64,000 nt of DNA, taken from the NCBI GenBank assembly GCA_964016415.1, contig OZ024666.1, forward strand, positions 1,345,310 through 1,409,309. The letters are read 5' to 3'. Under the pieces are notes generated by a model, which was not told where the DNA came from, ran no database searches, and was given only the letters and a program-made list of their open reading frames with translations. Numbering within the stretch: the stretch's first letter is position 1; the number at the start of each line of letters is the position of its first letter. This document shows, piece by piece, positions 29,545 to 39,199 of this stretch. Both the position numbers and the translations under genes were made by a program. This stretch comes from Erwinia sp. (GTDB lineage Bacteria; Pseudomonadota; Gammaproteobacteria; Enterobacterales; Enterobacteriaceae).

Positions 29545-32500
29545 ATGACAGAAAATGACAGCCGCGCCCAATTCAACACTTTGAAATCACGTATTGACAA
29601 TGTCATGCAAAGAGACCGGCAGCGCCTGCAAAAACGCTGGCAACAGGCGGTTAAAAGCCAGTCAAAAGAAAAACAGCAGCAGTTAACTCAGGTATTACAA
29701 GAGGATATCGCTCACGCAGAACAGTTGATTGCACGCCGGCGAACGGCAACTCCCGTTATTGAATTCCCTGATAATCTGCCGGTTAGCCAAAAAAAGGCCG
29801 AAATTGCAGCTGCGATCGACGCGCATCAGGTGGTGATCATTGCCGGTGAAACCGGGTCAGGAAAAACCACTCAGTTGCCAAAAATTTGCCTGGAACTTGG
29901 ACGTGGTGTAACCGGCCTGATTGGTCATACCCAGCCACGGCGACTGGCCGCGCGAACCGTAGCTGATCGGGTGGCCAGTGAATTGCAGTGTTCCCCGGGG
30001 GGATGTGTTGGTTATAAAGTACGATTCAGCGATCAGGTGGGAGAACTGACACAAATTAAACTGATGACTGACGGGATACTGCTGGCAGAAATTCAGAATG
30101 ACCGGTTGTTGCTACAATATGACACCATTATCATTGATGAGGCGCATGAGCGCAGCCTGAATATTGACTTTTTGCTTGGCTATCTGCGTCAGCTACTGCC
30201 GAAACGCCCTGATTTAAAATTAATAATTACTTCTGCTACCATTGATCCGCAACGTTTTTCACGACACTTTTATGATGCGCCAGTGATAGAGGTTTCAGGT
30301 CGTACTTATCCGGTAGAAGTTCGCTATCGACCATTGAGCGAAAACGCCGGAGAGAGTGACCGTGATCAGTTGCAAGGTATCATCGATGCCGTGGATGAAT
30401 TAGGCCATGAAAGTGCAGGTGACATATTAATTTTTCTCAGCGGTGAACGTGAAATCCGTGATACTGCCGAGGCCCTCGAACAGCAGCAGCTAAGACATAC
30501 GGAAATTCTTTCCTTATTTGCCCGACTGTCAAATAGTGAACAGAACCGGGTTTTTCAGTCACATCATGGTCGGCGCATTGTGCTGGCGACTAACGTGGCA
30601 GAAACCTCTCTGACAGTACCAGGTATAAAATACGTTATCGATCCTGGTACCGCACGGATCAGTCGCTACAGTTACCGTACCAAAGTGCAACGCTTGCCTA
30701 TTGAGGCTATCTCACAGGCTTCTGCAAACCAACGTAAAGGTCGCTGTGGTCGTGTATCTGAGGGAATCTGTATTCGTTTATTTGCCGAGGATGATTTCAA
30801 CAATCGTCCTGCGTTCACCGATCCTGAAATTCTGCGCACCAACCTCGCCTCAGTTATATTGCAAATGACCGCGCTGGGATTGGGTGATATCGCGGCTTTT
30901 CCTTTTATTGATGCACCAGATAAACGTCATATCCAGGATGGTGTGAGATTACTCGAAGAGCTGGGTGCTATCACCCAACAGGCACAACAGCACTATCAAC
31001 TGACCGCATCAGGGCGTCTGCTAGCACAGTTACCGGTTGATCCCCGTCTGGCTAAAATGGTACTTGAAGCACAGAAGTACGCCTGTACACGTGAAGTGAT
31101 GATTATCGCCGCGGGGTTATCTATCCAGGACCCAAGAGAACGTCCGGCAGAACGTCAACAAGCCGCCGATGAAAAGCATCGTCGCTTTGCTGATAAAGAA
31201 TCTGATTTTATCTCTTTGGTTAATTTGTGGGATTATCTGCAGGCACAGCAAAAAGCACTCGGCTCCTCCGCATTCCGTCGGTTGTGTAAAACTGAGTTTC
31301 TCAACTACCTGAGGATCCGTGAATGGCAGGAAATCTATACACAATTACGCCAGGTAATTCGTGAACAGCGCATTCCACTAAACAGTGAACCTGCCGATTT
31401 CCGTGGTCTGCACACCGCGCTGCTCACTGGTTTACTGTCACATATTGGTCAGAAAGAGAGTGAAAAGCAGGAATATCTGGGAACACGTAATGCGCGTTTC
31501 GCTATATTCCCCGGCTCCGCGCTGTTTAAAAAGCCACCAAAATGGAGCATGGTAGCAGAACTGGTGGAAACCAGTCGCTTATGGGGGCGTATCGCTGCAC
31601 GTATTGAGCCGGAATGGATTGAACCGATCGCTCAGCATGTCATCAAACGCAGCTACAGTGAACCTCACTGGGAAAAGAGCCGTGGCGCTGTGATCGCTCT
31701 GGAAAAAGTTACTCTGTACGGTGTGCCTATTGTCAGTGCAAGAAAAGTTAACTACAGCCAGATAGATCCGGCACTATCTCGAGAGCTGTTTATTCGTCAC
31801 GCTCTGGTCGAAGGCGAATGGCAAACACGTCACGCATTTTTCAAAAATAATTTACGCCTGCGCGAAGAAGTCGAAGAGCTGGAACATAAATCACGGCGGC
31901 GCGATATCCTGGTGGATGATGACACCTTGTTTGCTTTTTATGATCAGCGGTTGCCTGCCGGGATCGTATCTGCGCGCCATTTCGATCACTGGTGGAAACA
32001 GACCAGTCGTCAGGATCCTGAAAAACTTAATTTTGCTAAAGAGATGCTGATTAACCAGCAGGCGGATGGGGTAAGCCAGCTCGACTATCCTGACCACTGG
32101 CATCAAAACGGGATTTCACTACCCTTAACTTATCAATTTGAACCCGGCAATGCGGCAGACGGTGTCACCGTACATATCCCGCTGCCATTGTTGAATCAGG
32201 TCGAAGAGCGAGGTTTTGAATGGCTGATTCCCGGTCTGCGCCGCGAGTTAATTGTCGCTCTGATCAAATCGCTACCAAAACCACTCAGACGCCATTTTGT
32301 GCCAGCCCCCAATTATGCTGACGCATTCCTGCAAAGGGTCACATCAGCAGAAGCTCCGCTGCTTGATGCTCTGGAGCGTGAGTTCCGCCGTATGAGTGGT
32401 GTTACCCTTGAACGTGATGCCTGGCAATGGTCACAGGTCCCTGATCATCTCAAAATGACTTTCCGGATAATTGATTATAAAAATCAAAAACTGGCGGAAG

Positions 32501-33447
32501 GCAATGACCTGAGCGCGCTCAAACAACAGCTGCAAGGTGAGGTACAGAAAACACTGACTCAGGTTGCTGATGCAGGTATCGAACAGCACGATTTGCAGAC
32601 ATGGAGTTTTGGTGATCTACCACAACAATTTGCACAACAACGCGGTCACTATAGCGTAAAAGCCTGGCCTGCCCTGGTAGATGAAAAATCCAGTGTGGCT
32701 ATTCGTCTGTTTGAAACAGAAGCTGCGCAACAAAAAGCCATGTGGCAGGGATTACGGCGTTTATTACTGCTTAATATTCCCTCTCCGGTAAAGTTTCTGC
32801 ATGAAAAGCTGCCAAACAAAGCCAAACTGGGGCTCTATTTTAATCCTTACGGGAAAGTACTGGAGTTGATCGATGACTGCATCACTTGTGGTGTGGATCA
32901 GCTGATTGCCCGACATGGCGGCGTGATCTGGAACGAAGCTGACTTCAACAAGTTACACCAGCAGGTAAGGGGAGAACTGAATGAGGTGGTGGTGACTATC
33001 GCCAGTCTGGTTGAGCAGATTCTCACCAGTGTCTTTACCATTAACAAAAAACTGAAAAGGCGCGTCGATATCAGTATGGCGCTGGCGCTCAGCGATATTA
33101 AGGCGCAGCTTGACGGGTTAGTTTATCGTGGTTTTGTTACTGAAACAGGCTGGCAACGTTTGCCGGATACATTGCGCTATTTACAGGGAATAGAACGGCG
33201 GCTAGAAAAACTGCCTGTTGACCCACACAGTGATCGTGCACGTATGGTCAAAGTTGATGCGCTGATACAACGCTGGCGCGTCTGGCTGGCGAAGTTACCC
33301 CCTGCACAACGTGATGATGATACCGTAAACGCAATTCGCTGGATGATTGAAGAACTGCGCATCAGCTATTTTGCCCAACAGCTAGGCACGGCTTATCCGG
33401 TATCAGAAAAACGTATTCAGCAGGCGATGGAAGATATTGCGCAATAA
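29545..33447 (+). CDS. hrpA: ATP-dependent RNA helicase HrpA
   Basis: DEAH-box helicase of 1300 residues, the E. coli length, implicated in mRNA processing and rescue of stalled or collided ribosomes. Motifs: IAGETGSGKTTQLPKICLEL (Walker A), TQPRRLAARTVADR, DEAHERSLNIDFLLGYL (DEAH), SATID, and QRKGRCGRVSEGIC (motif VI). The C-terminal DUF3418 region ends with FAQQLGTAYPVSEKRIQQAM. Intact throughout. Confidence 0.97.
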   Translation: MTENDSRAQFNTLKSRIDNVMQRDRQRLQKRWQQAVKSQSKEKQQQLTQVLQEDIAHAEQLIARRRTATPVIEFPDNLPVSQKKAEIAAAIDAHQVVIIAGETGSGKTTQLPKICLELGRGVTGLIGHTQPRRLAARTVADRVASELQCSPGGCVGYKVRFSDQVGELTQIKLMTDGILLAEIQNDRLLLQYDTIIIDEAHERSLNIDFLLGYLRQLLPKRPDLKLIITSATIDPQRFSRHFYDAPVIEVSGRTYPVEVRYRPLSENAGESDRDQLQGIIDAVDELGHESAGDILIFLSGEREIRDTAEALEQQQLRHTEILSLFARLSNSEQNRVFQSHHGRRIVLATNVAETSLTVPGIKYVIDPGTARISRYSYRTKVQRLPIEAISQASANQRKGRCGRVSEGICIRLFAEDDFNNRPAFTDPEILRTNLASVILQMTALGLGDIAAFPFIDAPDKRHIQDGVRLLEELGAITQQAQQHYQLTASGRLLAQLPVDPRLAKMVLEAQKYACTREVMIIAAGLSIQDPRERPAERQQAADEKHRRFADKESDFISLVNLWDYLQAQQKALGSSAFRRLCKTEFLNYLRIREWQEIYTQLRQVIREQRIPLNSEPADFRGLHTALLTGLLSHIGQKESEKQEYLGTRNARFAIFPGSALFKKPPKWSMVAELVETSRLWGRIAARIEPEWIEPIAQHVIKRSYSEPHWEKSRGAVIALEKVTLYGVPIVSARKVNYSQIDPALSRELFIRHALVEGEWQTRHAFFKNNLRLREEVEELEHKSRRRDILVDDDTLFAFYDQRLPAGIVSARHFDHWWKQTSRQDPEKLNFAKEMLINQQADGVSQLDYPDHWHQNGISLPLTYQFEPGNAADGVTVHIPLPLLNQVEERGFEWLIPGLRRELIVALIKSLPKPLRRHFVPAPNYADAFLQRVTSAEAPLLDALEREFRRMSGVTLERDAWQWSQVPDHLKMTFRIIDYKNQKLAEGNDLSALKQQLQGEVQKTLTQVADAGIEQHDLQTWSFGDLPQQFAQQRGHYSVKAWPALVDEKSSVAIRLFETEAAQQKAMWQGLRRLLLLNIPSPVKFLHEKLPNKAKLGLYFNPYGKVLELIDDCITCGVDQLIARHGGVIWNEADFNKLHQQVRGELNEVVVTIASLVEQILTSVFTINKKLKRRVDISMALALSDIKAQLDGLVYRGFVTETGWQRLPDTLRYLQGIERRLEKLPVDPHSDRARMVKVDALIQRWRVWLAKLPPAQRDDDTVNAIRWMIEELRISYFAQQLGTAYPVSEKRIQQAMEDIAQ

Positions 33448-33462
33448 AGCATATTGTTACAG

Positions 33463-33507
33463 TCGGCTTTTATCCATTTTCGTCACGAAAGATGGATAAA
33501 AAGCCGG
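33463..33507. terminator. Long hairpin after hrpA
   Basis: CGGCTTTTATCCAT and ATGGATAAAAAGCCG form an almost perfect 14-bp stem around a TTTCGTCACGAAAG loop that can itself pair. The following DNA is AT-rich but has no compact T-tract. It is probably the hrpA transcript end. Confidence 0.5.
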
Positions 33508-33601
33508 AATTAGCATTTTAATCGCTTTATTTTAAAATGGTTATAGCACTGTCTGCATTGCGAATAACAGCATAAGTAACGATAAAATAATCAGGGAGAG
33601 T

Positions 33602-34696
33602 ATGATGCGACGGAGAGTATTACTCGCAATCTTAATCTGTATCACGCCCGGTCTTCTTGCTTTCAAACCAGTAAACCAAAACAGTGTCGAGTCCGATGAT
33701 AAGGCATTAGAATTACTGTATAACACCATCAGCTATAAGGTTAAAAACACCCCCGGATACCGACTGGAAACCATTGGGGATGACTTCCCTTTATATGACT
33801 ATACTGACTTTACAATGCACACCCACACATCAGAAGAGGTAGTCAAAAAACCCTCATCTGAAATCAGCGACGATGAATGGCAAGCCTTTATCAATACCTC
33901 TATAAATTATTACTCTGAAAATGGATCGGTAGATTATAAACTTGTCGACCTTGATGGCGACGGAAAGCGCGATCTTATTCTTAATGCCTACACCGGAGGG
34001 ACCAGTTTATCCAGTACTACCGGAGTGTTGAAACGTACAGGCGATAGATTTGTTGCTTTAAATCATTATGATAATGAGAGTATCAGCGGTGAGTTTTTTT
34101 TACAAATCGAACGTGGCGCCAATGAGGGGGGGCAGTGGATACGTATCAAAGATCAGGTTTATGCACTTTGGTTCAGCGGTATGTACGGCGAAGATAATTT
34201 TTATTTATTACGACCATTTAACACAGAGAATAAAATTCCAAATATTACTGTTAACTATAAATATCAATATGATGATTTATCTATACAACCAGAAAGTGAA
34301 GAAGGTGAGCTTAAGCCTGCGTTAAATACTGACGATAAAAAAAGGCTGATTGAAGTCCTCAATACGGAGAGTTTTTATTATCATAAACAATCTCAACAAC
34401 AAGAGAATATGACAATTTGCCCGGTGCCGGTAGGCACATCATCTGAAGATGCCGAAAATTATAGCGCTCATATTGCCGGAAACTATATCACTCAGCCAGT
34501 AGCAACGCTGCCGGTCTGGATAAATGGAGCTTGTTTTGTCGGTTCTTTAGAAAGCCTTTTTGGTCGTGGTGAGTTTTTGCTAATCAGCTCACCTAAAGAG
34601 ATGGAGATCCTTGGTGCTTATTCTATTTCTGGAGTTCGCCATATCGAATCAATAACAAAAGGGTGGAAATTCAGAGAGGGAAATATTTCATTCTGA
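33602..34696 (+). CDS. Exported protein of unknown function with a DxDxDG motif
   Basis: A 364-residue protein with a signal peptide (RRRVLLAILICITPGLLAFK). Residues 116-124 read DLDGDGKRD, a calcium-binding loop of the EF-hand/FG-GAP kind, followed by LILNAYTGG, as seen in proteins with C-terminal repeat propellers. Only one such motif is present. Two cysteines occur late in the chain (TICPVPVGT and GACFVGSLE), possibly a disulphide. The start at 33602 follows AGGGAGAGT. Base composition is more AT-rich than hrpA, which may mean transfer. No family was recognised. Confidence 0.65.
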   Translation: MMRRRVLLAILICITPGLLAFKPVNQNSVESDDKALELLYNTISYKVKNTPGYRLETIGDDFPLYDYTDFTMHTHTSEEVVKKPSSEISDDEWQAFINTSINYYSENGSVDYKLVDLDGDGKRDLILNAYTGGTSLSSTTGVLKRTGDRFVALNHYDNESISGEFFLQIERGANEGGQWIRIKDQVYALWFSGMYGEDNFYLLRPFNTENKIPNITVNYKYQYDDLSIQPESEEGELKPALNTDDKKRLIEVLNTESFYYHKQSQQQENMTICPVPVGTSSEDAENYSAHIAGNYITQPVATLPVWINGACFVGSLESLFGRGEFLLISSPKEMEILGAYSISGVRHIESITKGWKFREGNISF

Positions 34697-34772
34697 GCCA
34701 AAAAGAGTTCAAGCAATCAAAAAGGTCAGTTGATTCTTCACCGCAGGGTGAACATTGGTAAAAAGGACGATA

Positions 34773-34979
34773 ATGAGAGACAATATTCGCAAGAAAATAG
34801 TACGAGTTTGTGATGAGAAGATTGCAGCTAAAGGGGACAACGTGGGTGTGTCAGTCTATGCTTTTTTTTCCATCAAAAATACTGACCCGGAATTACTGAT
34901 GGAAGTCGCCCACTGGTGGATTATGGAGATGAAATTCGACCATTTCGAAAAAGCAAAAAAAATAATTTCGCTGGTCTGA
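34773..34979 (+). CDS. Small conserved hypothetical protein (possibly DUF6500)
   Basis: A 68-residue cytoplasmic protein starting MRDNIRKKIVRVCDEKIAAK and ending AHWWIMEMKFDHFEKAKKII. The pattern resembles the small DUF6500 family, but this is from memory. ATG 34773 follows AAAAAGGACGATA, a better start than the GTG-type upstream start at 34755. It lies about 30 bp before a transposon target site. Function unknown. Confidence 0.55.
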   Translation: MRDNIRKKIVRVCDEKIAAKGDNVGVSVYAFFSIKNTDPELLMEVAHWWIMEMKFDHFEKAKKIISLV

Positions 34980-35006
34980 TATAAAATCCTGCACGGGTAT
35001 TGAAGG

Positions 35007-35012
35007 GATATG
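35007..35012 (+). repeat. Target-site duplication GATATG, left copy
   Basis: GATATG directly precedes the transposon terminus TGTAGCGGCT. The same six bases follow the other terminus at 39200-39205. Confidence 0.8.
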
Positions 35013-35097
35013 TGTAGCGGCTCGCAATCCATTTCGCCGGGCTCACAATAACTGTAAACCAACTTCGTCAAATTGGCAGACCGACCGCCAGCATTCT
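35013..35097 (+). repeat. Transposon terminus, short (two-site) version
   Basis: It begins TGTAGCGGCTCGCA and contains two GGCTC(G/A)CA sites 21 bp apart (35019 and 35040). Bases 35019-35097 match the reverse complement of 39029-39107 at 77 of 79 positions. The inner part overlaps the last codons of the ATPase gene. Confidence 0.85.
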
Positions 35098-36026
35098 GTC
35101 GCGTAATTCGGCCGTGCGGGCAGGGTCTAACTGATTGTTAAATAACGCCCTGATTTCAGCAGGTTTTGCATCGAACTGCTCTACCATGTCCTTCAACCAG
35201 TAACCATGCCGGGTGAGCGTCGGCTCCAGATCATCCAGCTGACGTGACAGCACGGATGCAACCAGCGTGGCGGTAATCGGTTTTTCGCCCGTCTGGTATC
35301 CTGCTTCCATCGCCAGCGTCAGGTGCAACTGGACCTGCAGCGGTGTTCGCAGTTTCATTGCCAGCAGGCCAACGGCTTCGGTCGTCAGAATATCTTCCGG
35401 CTTACTCCTACCGGTGTTGGTCTTCAGCAGTCACTGGATATATTCACGCTGGCTGCCGGCGATTCCGTCTAGTGTAAAAATATCGGTACGATAGCCAATT
35501 TCCTCCACCGTCGGACGACGCAGGTCATTACGCAGTTTTGGGTGACCGGCCAGAACGACGGATAGCCGTCCACCGCCGTCTTCAACCACTTCCATCAGCC
35601 GTTTGAGCCCCGTCAGTGTATTACCGTTCAGGTCATGCGCCTAATCAACAAACAGCGCCACCGGGCGTTTGCCTTTTTTGACCAGTTCCTGCAGTTCTCG
35701 CTCACGGCGTTCACCCTGTTTGGGGAACTGCACCTGCTTATCCTGTGCCAGGTCATAAAACAGGGCGTTAATCAGCGTAGCGAGCCGGACGCTGTGTTTG
35801 TCCACCGACAGTGAACGGGCAACAACGATTTTATTTTCATCCATCAGTTGCTGCTGCAGGCGTCGCAGAGTGACGGTTTTACCGTGCCACAAACGGCTAT
35901 CAGTCGTCCTTCGCGTATTGCCCCTTTAATGTCTTTCATCAGTTGCCTATGGTGGGCGGTTTCATAATACCCGGCCTGTTAAATAGACTGCGTCAGTCCA
36001 TAATGCTCTATCACTTCAACCCGCAT
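35068..36026 (-). pseudogene. tnpB: Transposon AAA+ ATPase (TniB/p271-like), multiply broken
   Basis: ATP-binding target-selection protein of Mu/Tn552/Tn5053-type elements. From ATG 36026 the frame reads MRVEVIEHYGLTQSI, then TAA, then QAGYYETAHHRQLMKDIKG. The Walker A region AVCGTV has lost bases so the frame shifts before GKTVTLRRLQQQL. Walker B reads LFVD followed by TAG (35641-35643) and then AHDLNG. A further TGA follows REYIQ. The C-terminus MLAVGLPI is intact and doubles as part of the terminal inverted repeat. At least four independent lesions. Confidence 0.88.
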
Positions 36027-36036
36027 GGTCTTCTCC

Positions 36037-37411
36037 TTATTGTCTTTTACGAAAATAGTCTCTGATGCGCGCGAGTACTTCACTACGGTTAAGCGTCTCA
36101 GTCAGAATACTGTCGATAAACGCCCGGTCTTCATCCGACATTCTGGCCATACCGCTTGCCACAATGTCGGCAATTGCCAGTTTTGCCGCAATAACGGTGG
36201 GAAAGTGGTATTCAAATTTTCGGGTATCAAAGGGCTGATGCGGCAATGCATCACTGACCATGCGGAGATCGCTGCCGGACAATGCGCTGATGGGGATGTT
36301 CGGTTGTCTGGCCAGAGCATGGATACGATCGGCCGGTTCAGCCGCTTTACCACACCTAAACGTCCGGTAACGGTGTAGCGGCACAGGCCCCGACACCGGA
36401 TAATAAGGCCCCCATGTTTCACCGGTAAACTCCACATACATCTCGTTGTCAAACAGCCCCAACAGCAGAATGACGGTTTCACCCGCCATATCCGGTTCAA
36501 CTTCCCATGCGGTGCCGTCTATCGTTATCCGCGCATCGCCCCCCACCTTGCGGGATTCCGGCTCCCGGGCGAACCGACAGTATTGTTCCCAGCTGCACAT
36601 ATCCCTCACACCTTCCCGGGATATATTTGCCAGCCAGTCCTCCAGTCGGGAGTGTTTCTCGCTGCGGTGACGCTGCGCGTTATGACGGCTCATATAGTTC
36701 CAGAGCCATTCGTTGGCCTGCAGCTCCGTCCCCGGTTTATGGAAATGGTACAGAGTTTCATGTGCCTCCTTGACGGTCCGGAAAGGGCGCTCGACTTTAC
36801 CTTTGGACCGTGCCGTCGTCCGGGTGCCGTCCTTGCCTGTCGGCATATGCGCCAGCCAGTCAACCTTCAGGGACTGTATAACATTCTGGAAGACATGGCT
36901 TTTGGCCACAGGTCCGTTATCGAGGTACAACAATTTCGGGCGGCCCTGAAAAGGAAAATCAGACCTGACTTTTGGTGCCATGGCGTTAAAGAGAAAACGC
37001 AGCGCTGATTCCGCATCCTCACCGTACACACACCTACATTCTTGGTATGCAACACCGCTCCGGTCATCCACCACGCAATGTTCTTCCAGCAACTGTATTG
37101 CCCCTCCGGTCGACAGATGGCGGCCGGATTTATTTGTGGTTCGTAATTTCAGTGCAGCAATCAGTTCACAGTAATGCTCCAGCTCGGACGGTGGCAGTAA
37201 CCCGGGGTTGACCATGATCACTGCGGTGGGCTGTTCGTGGTTTAAGAACAAGGTGAAGAGCGCGATAAACCGTCGTGACTGAAATATCATACAGCTGGGC
37301 GGTAGCGGCAATCTGAGTGGCACGTTCAGGGCTTTTTGGCGGCAGGCGATCGAGCCGTTGCCGTAGTTGCAACAGGGCATCAGGGGGAATAGCACTACGC
37401 CGGCTGCTCAT
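36037..37411 (-). pseudogene. tnpA: Transposon DDE transposase, frameshifted and internally deleted
   Basis: Integrase-core transposase. ATG 37411 (MSSRRSAIPPDALLQLRQRL) lies inside the end of tnpR. After DHGQPR an extra G in GGG (about 37201-37203) shifts the frame, which resumes LPPSELEHYCELIAALKLRT. After RHLSTGGAIQLLEEHC the sequence jumps to VVDDRSGVAYQECRCVYGED, so a block that in related proteins carries the first catalytic Asp is missing. The second Asp (LLYLDNGPVA) and the Glu region (KGKVERPFRTVKEAHE) remain. The C-terminal Mu-type domain is complete. Confidence 0.87.
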
Positions 37412-37955
37412 AATTTTCCAGCGCCCGGTAGACTGACGCCCTCCCAATCCCGAGCTGGCGGGCGATAGCCGTGGCCCCCATTTTCTCAGCAGTATACAGA
37501 CGATATACCTCAGCAGGATCTAAGGAAGGTTTTCTTCCACGGTATACGCCCCGGGCTTTCGCAGCGGCAATGCCTTCCATCTGGCGCTCCCGACGAAGGT
37601 TGGTTTCAAACTCAGCGAAAACGCCCAGCATATCAAGGAAGGCTTTTCCCGCTGCTGAACGCGTGTCCACTGGCTGTTCTGTTGCCTTGAGCGTGACGCC
37701 CTGCTGATTCAGGGCATGCACTATGTCCTGCAGGTCCTTAATGCTGCGGGCCAGGCGATCCACGCGGGTCATCATCAACGTATCTCCGGGGCGTAGGAAC
37801 TCCAGCAGCAGCTGCAACTCGCTCCTTCCGGCCCGGCTGCTTCCGCTGGCTTTTTCTGCACGAATGATTTCACAGCCGGCAGCGCGCAGAATTTGTGTCT
37901 GCTGGGTCAGATCCTGGTCGCTCGTTGAAAAGCGGGCATAGCCGTAAAGTGCCAT
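37395..37955 (-). CDS. tnpR: Serine recombinase (resolvase) of the transposon
   Basis: Resolves transposition cointegrates at res. It is 186 residues from ATG 37955 (longer upstream frames would run through res). The catalytic serine is in YARFSTSDQDLTQQ near residue 9. Conserved motifs follow: LLLEFLRPGDTLMMTRVDRL, RSIKDLQD, EFETNLRRERQMEGI and a C-terminal helix-turn-helix (IARQLGIGRASVYRALE). It overlaps the tnpA start by 17 bp. It is the only transposon gene still intact. Confidence 0.93.
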   Translation of the reverse strand: MALYGYARFSTSDQDLTQQTQILRAAGCEIIRAEKASGSSRAGRSELQLLLEFLRPGDTLMMTRVDRLARSIKDLQDIVHALNQQGVTLKATEQPVDTRSAAGKAFLDMLGVFAEFETNLRRERQMEGIAAAKARGVYRGRKPSLDPAEVYRLYTAEKMGATAIARQLGIGRASVYRALENYEQPA

Positions 37956-37964
37956 AACGATGAA

Positions 37965-38052
37965 AACTGTCTCGTTTAACTCCAGATGAGGAAAACGTAA
38001 CATCAGGATGAGACAAAAACAACCCAAATGAGACAGAAAAACTGTCTCAGAG
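37965..38052. other. Putative res site of the transposon resolvase
   Basis: Upstream of tnpR lie four copies of the half-site TGTCTC/GAGACA: CTGTCTC at 37968, ATGAGACA at 38008, ATGAGACAG at 38028 and CTGTCTCA at 38042. The last two form perfect 8-bp arms separated by five A. Such arrays of inverted half-sites in front of tnpR are typical resolvase binding sites, and they would also autoregulate tnpR. Confidence 0.7.
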
Positions 38053-38161
38053 AATTGTTTGTTTTGGGTTCACTCAAAAAATACATTCTCATTTAAGAGA
38101 AAATTTAATGAGTTCTTAATGTAATGTGAGGCAGACTGTTTTCGGACTCAGACTGCTACAG

Positions 38162-38902
38162 TTATACTTCGAAAAACTCAACCTTACCGCCAGTAAGGTG
38201 ATACATACTGCCAACGATTTTAATTTTCTTCTCATCTTCCAGTTGTTTCAGCACCAGGCTGTTTTTGCGGATATTTTCGATAGTCAACTCGACATTTTTT
38301 CGTGCCACCGCATCGACAAAATCATAATTGCTACCTTTACGCTCACCGCTGTAGTCCGTTTTTGCAATCGCGGGTTTAATTTCACCCAGCAGCCCCGTCA
38401 GGTTACCCAGTTCAGCATTATCAATAGCACCGCGTACTGCGCCACAGCGGGTGTGTCCCATAACCAACACTACTTTCGCGCCGGCAACTGCACAGGCAAA
38501 CTCCATGCTGCCCAGGATATCGCGATTACTTATATTACCCGCTACGCGGGAATTAAACGTTTCACCGATCCCCGCATCGAGCACAATTTCCGCCGGCGCA
38601 CGTGAGTCAATGCAGCTAAGGATCACCGCAGCAGGATACTGACCCGCAATACTGTTACGCTTCTGTGCCAGGTAATCATGTTTAGCCGGGCGATTTTCCC
38701 GGAAGCGCAGGTTGCCCTGTTTAAAATGTTCAATGACTGCATCTGGAGTCATACCGTCACGTTCTTCTTTGCTCAGTGATGCGGCGAAAGAGATAGTTGG
38801 TACCGATAAGGCCGCCAGCCCGGTGACAGACAAAGCAGATACTGCAAGAGTTTGTTTTAGGATTACACGGCGTGAAGGTTGTGCTGGTTGGTTTTGTTCC
38901 AT
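38162..38902 (-). CDS. Tat-exported beta-carbonic anhydrase, transposon cargo
   Basis: Zinc enzyme interconverting CO2 and bicarbonate, predicted periplasmic. It is 246 residues. The twin-arginine signal is SRRVILKQ followed by a hydrophobic stretch to ISFAA. Zinc and active-site motifs: CIDSRAPAE (Cys, Asp, Arg) and GHTRCGAV (His, Cys). The end NSLVLKQLEDEKKIKIVGSM YHLTGGKV is the family tail. TAGGAGCAAATA gives the start. It lies inside the transposon between res and the far terminus, so it moved as passenger. It is intact while the transposition genes are not. Confidence 0.92.
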   Translation of the reverse strand: MEQNQPAQPSRRVILKQTLAVSALSVTGLAALSVPTISFAASLSKEERDGMTPDAVIEHFKQGNLRFRENRPAKHDYLAQKRNSIAGQYPAAVILSCIDSRAPAEIVLDAGIGETFNSRVAGNISNRDILGSMEFACAVAGAKVVLVMGHTRCGAVRGAIDNAELGNLTGLLGEIKPAIAKTDYSGERKGSNYDFVDAVARKNVELTIENIRKNSLVLKQLEDEKKIKIVGSMYHLTGGKVEFFEV

Positions 38903-39199
38903 TATTTGCTCCTATTTACTGAGTTAGCTCCAATTGCTGCGATTATACGTAGGTAAACGTTAATCAAACCGAAACAACAATTTTTAACCAGTATAAATAA
39001 ATATCTGAGACCAGCTGAACTGGAAAGTAGAATGCTGGCGGTCGGTCTGCCAATATGACGAAGTTGATTTACAGTTATTGTGAGCCCGGCGAAATGGATT
39101 GCGAGCCAGGCAGGATAAATGCGAGCCAATTATCACCTAATGTGAGCCGAAATTTGCGCTGATTGCGAGTCGGAGGGATTTCGATTGCAAGCCGCTACA
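38903..39199. repeat. Transposon terminus, long (six-site) version
   Basis: From 39029 it repeats the last nine ATPase codons and the terminus in inverted orientation. It then holds six TG(C/T)(G/A)AG(C/T)C sites at 39079, 39100, 39120, 39141, 39164 and 39186, spaced 20-23 bp (two helical turns), ending GCCGCTACA. These are probably transposase binding sites. Bases 38903-39028 upstream of the carbonic anhydrase gene presumably hold its promoter. Confidence 0.8.

Larger units (their letters stand above)
35013..39199. mobile_element. Tn552-like transposon carrying a carbonic anhydrase gene
   Basis: A 4187-bp unit bounded by inverted termini starting TGTAGCGGCT and flanked by GATATG duplications. 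Reading on the minus strand: res site, serine resolvase (tnpR), DDE transposase (tnpA) and AAA+ ATPase (tnpB). Between res and the opposite terminus sits a passenger gene for a Tat-exported beta-carbonic anhydrase. This is the layout of Tn552, whose bla cargo lies next to res. Both transposition genes are inactivated, so the element is fixed unless helped in trans. Confidence 0.82.

Noticed and set aside
36025..36378. Plus-strand frames antisense to the transposon transposase
   Set aside because: They mirror tnpA codons, lack ribosome binding sites and match no family.
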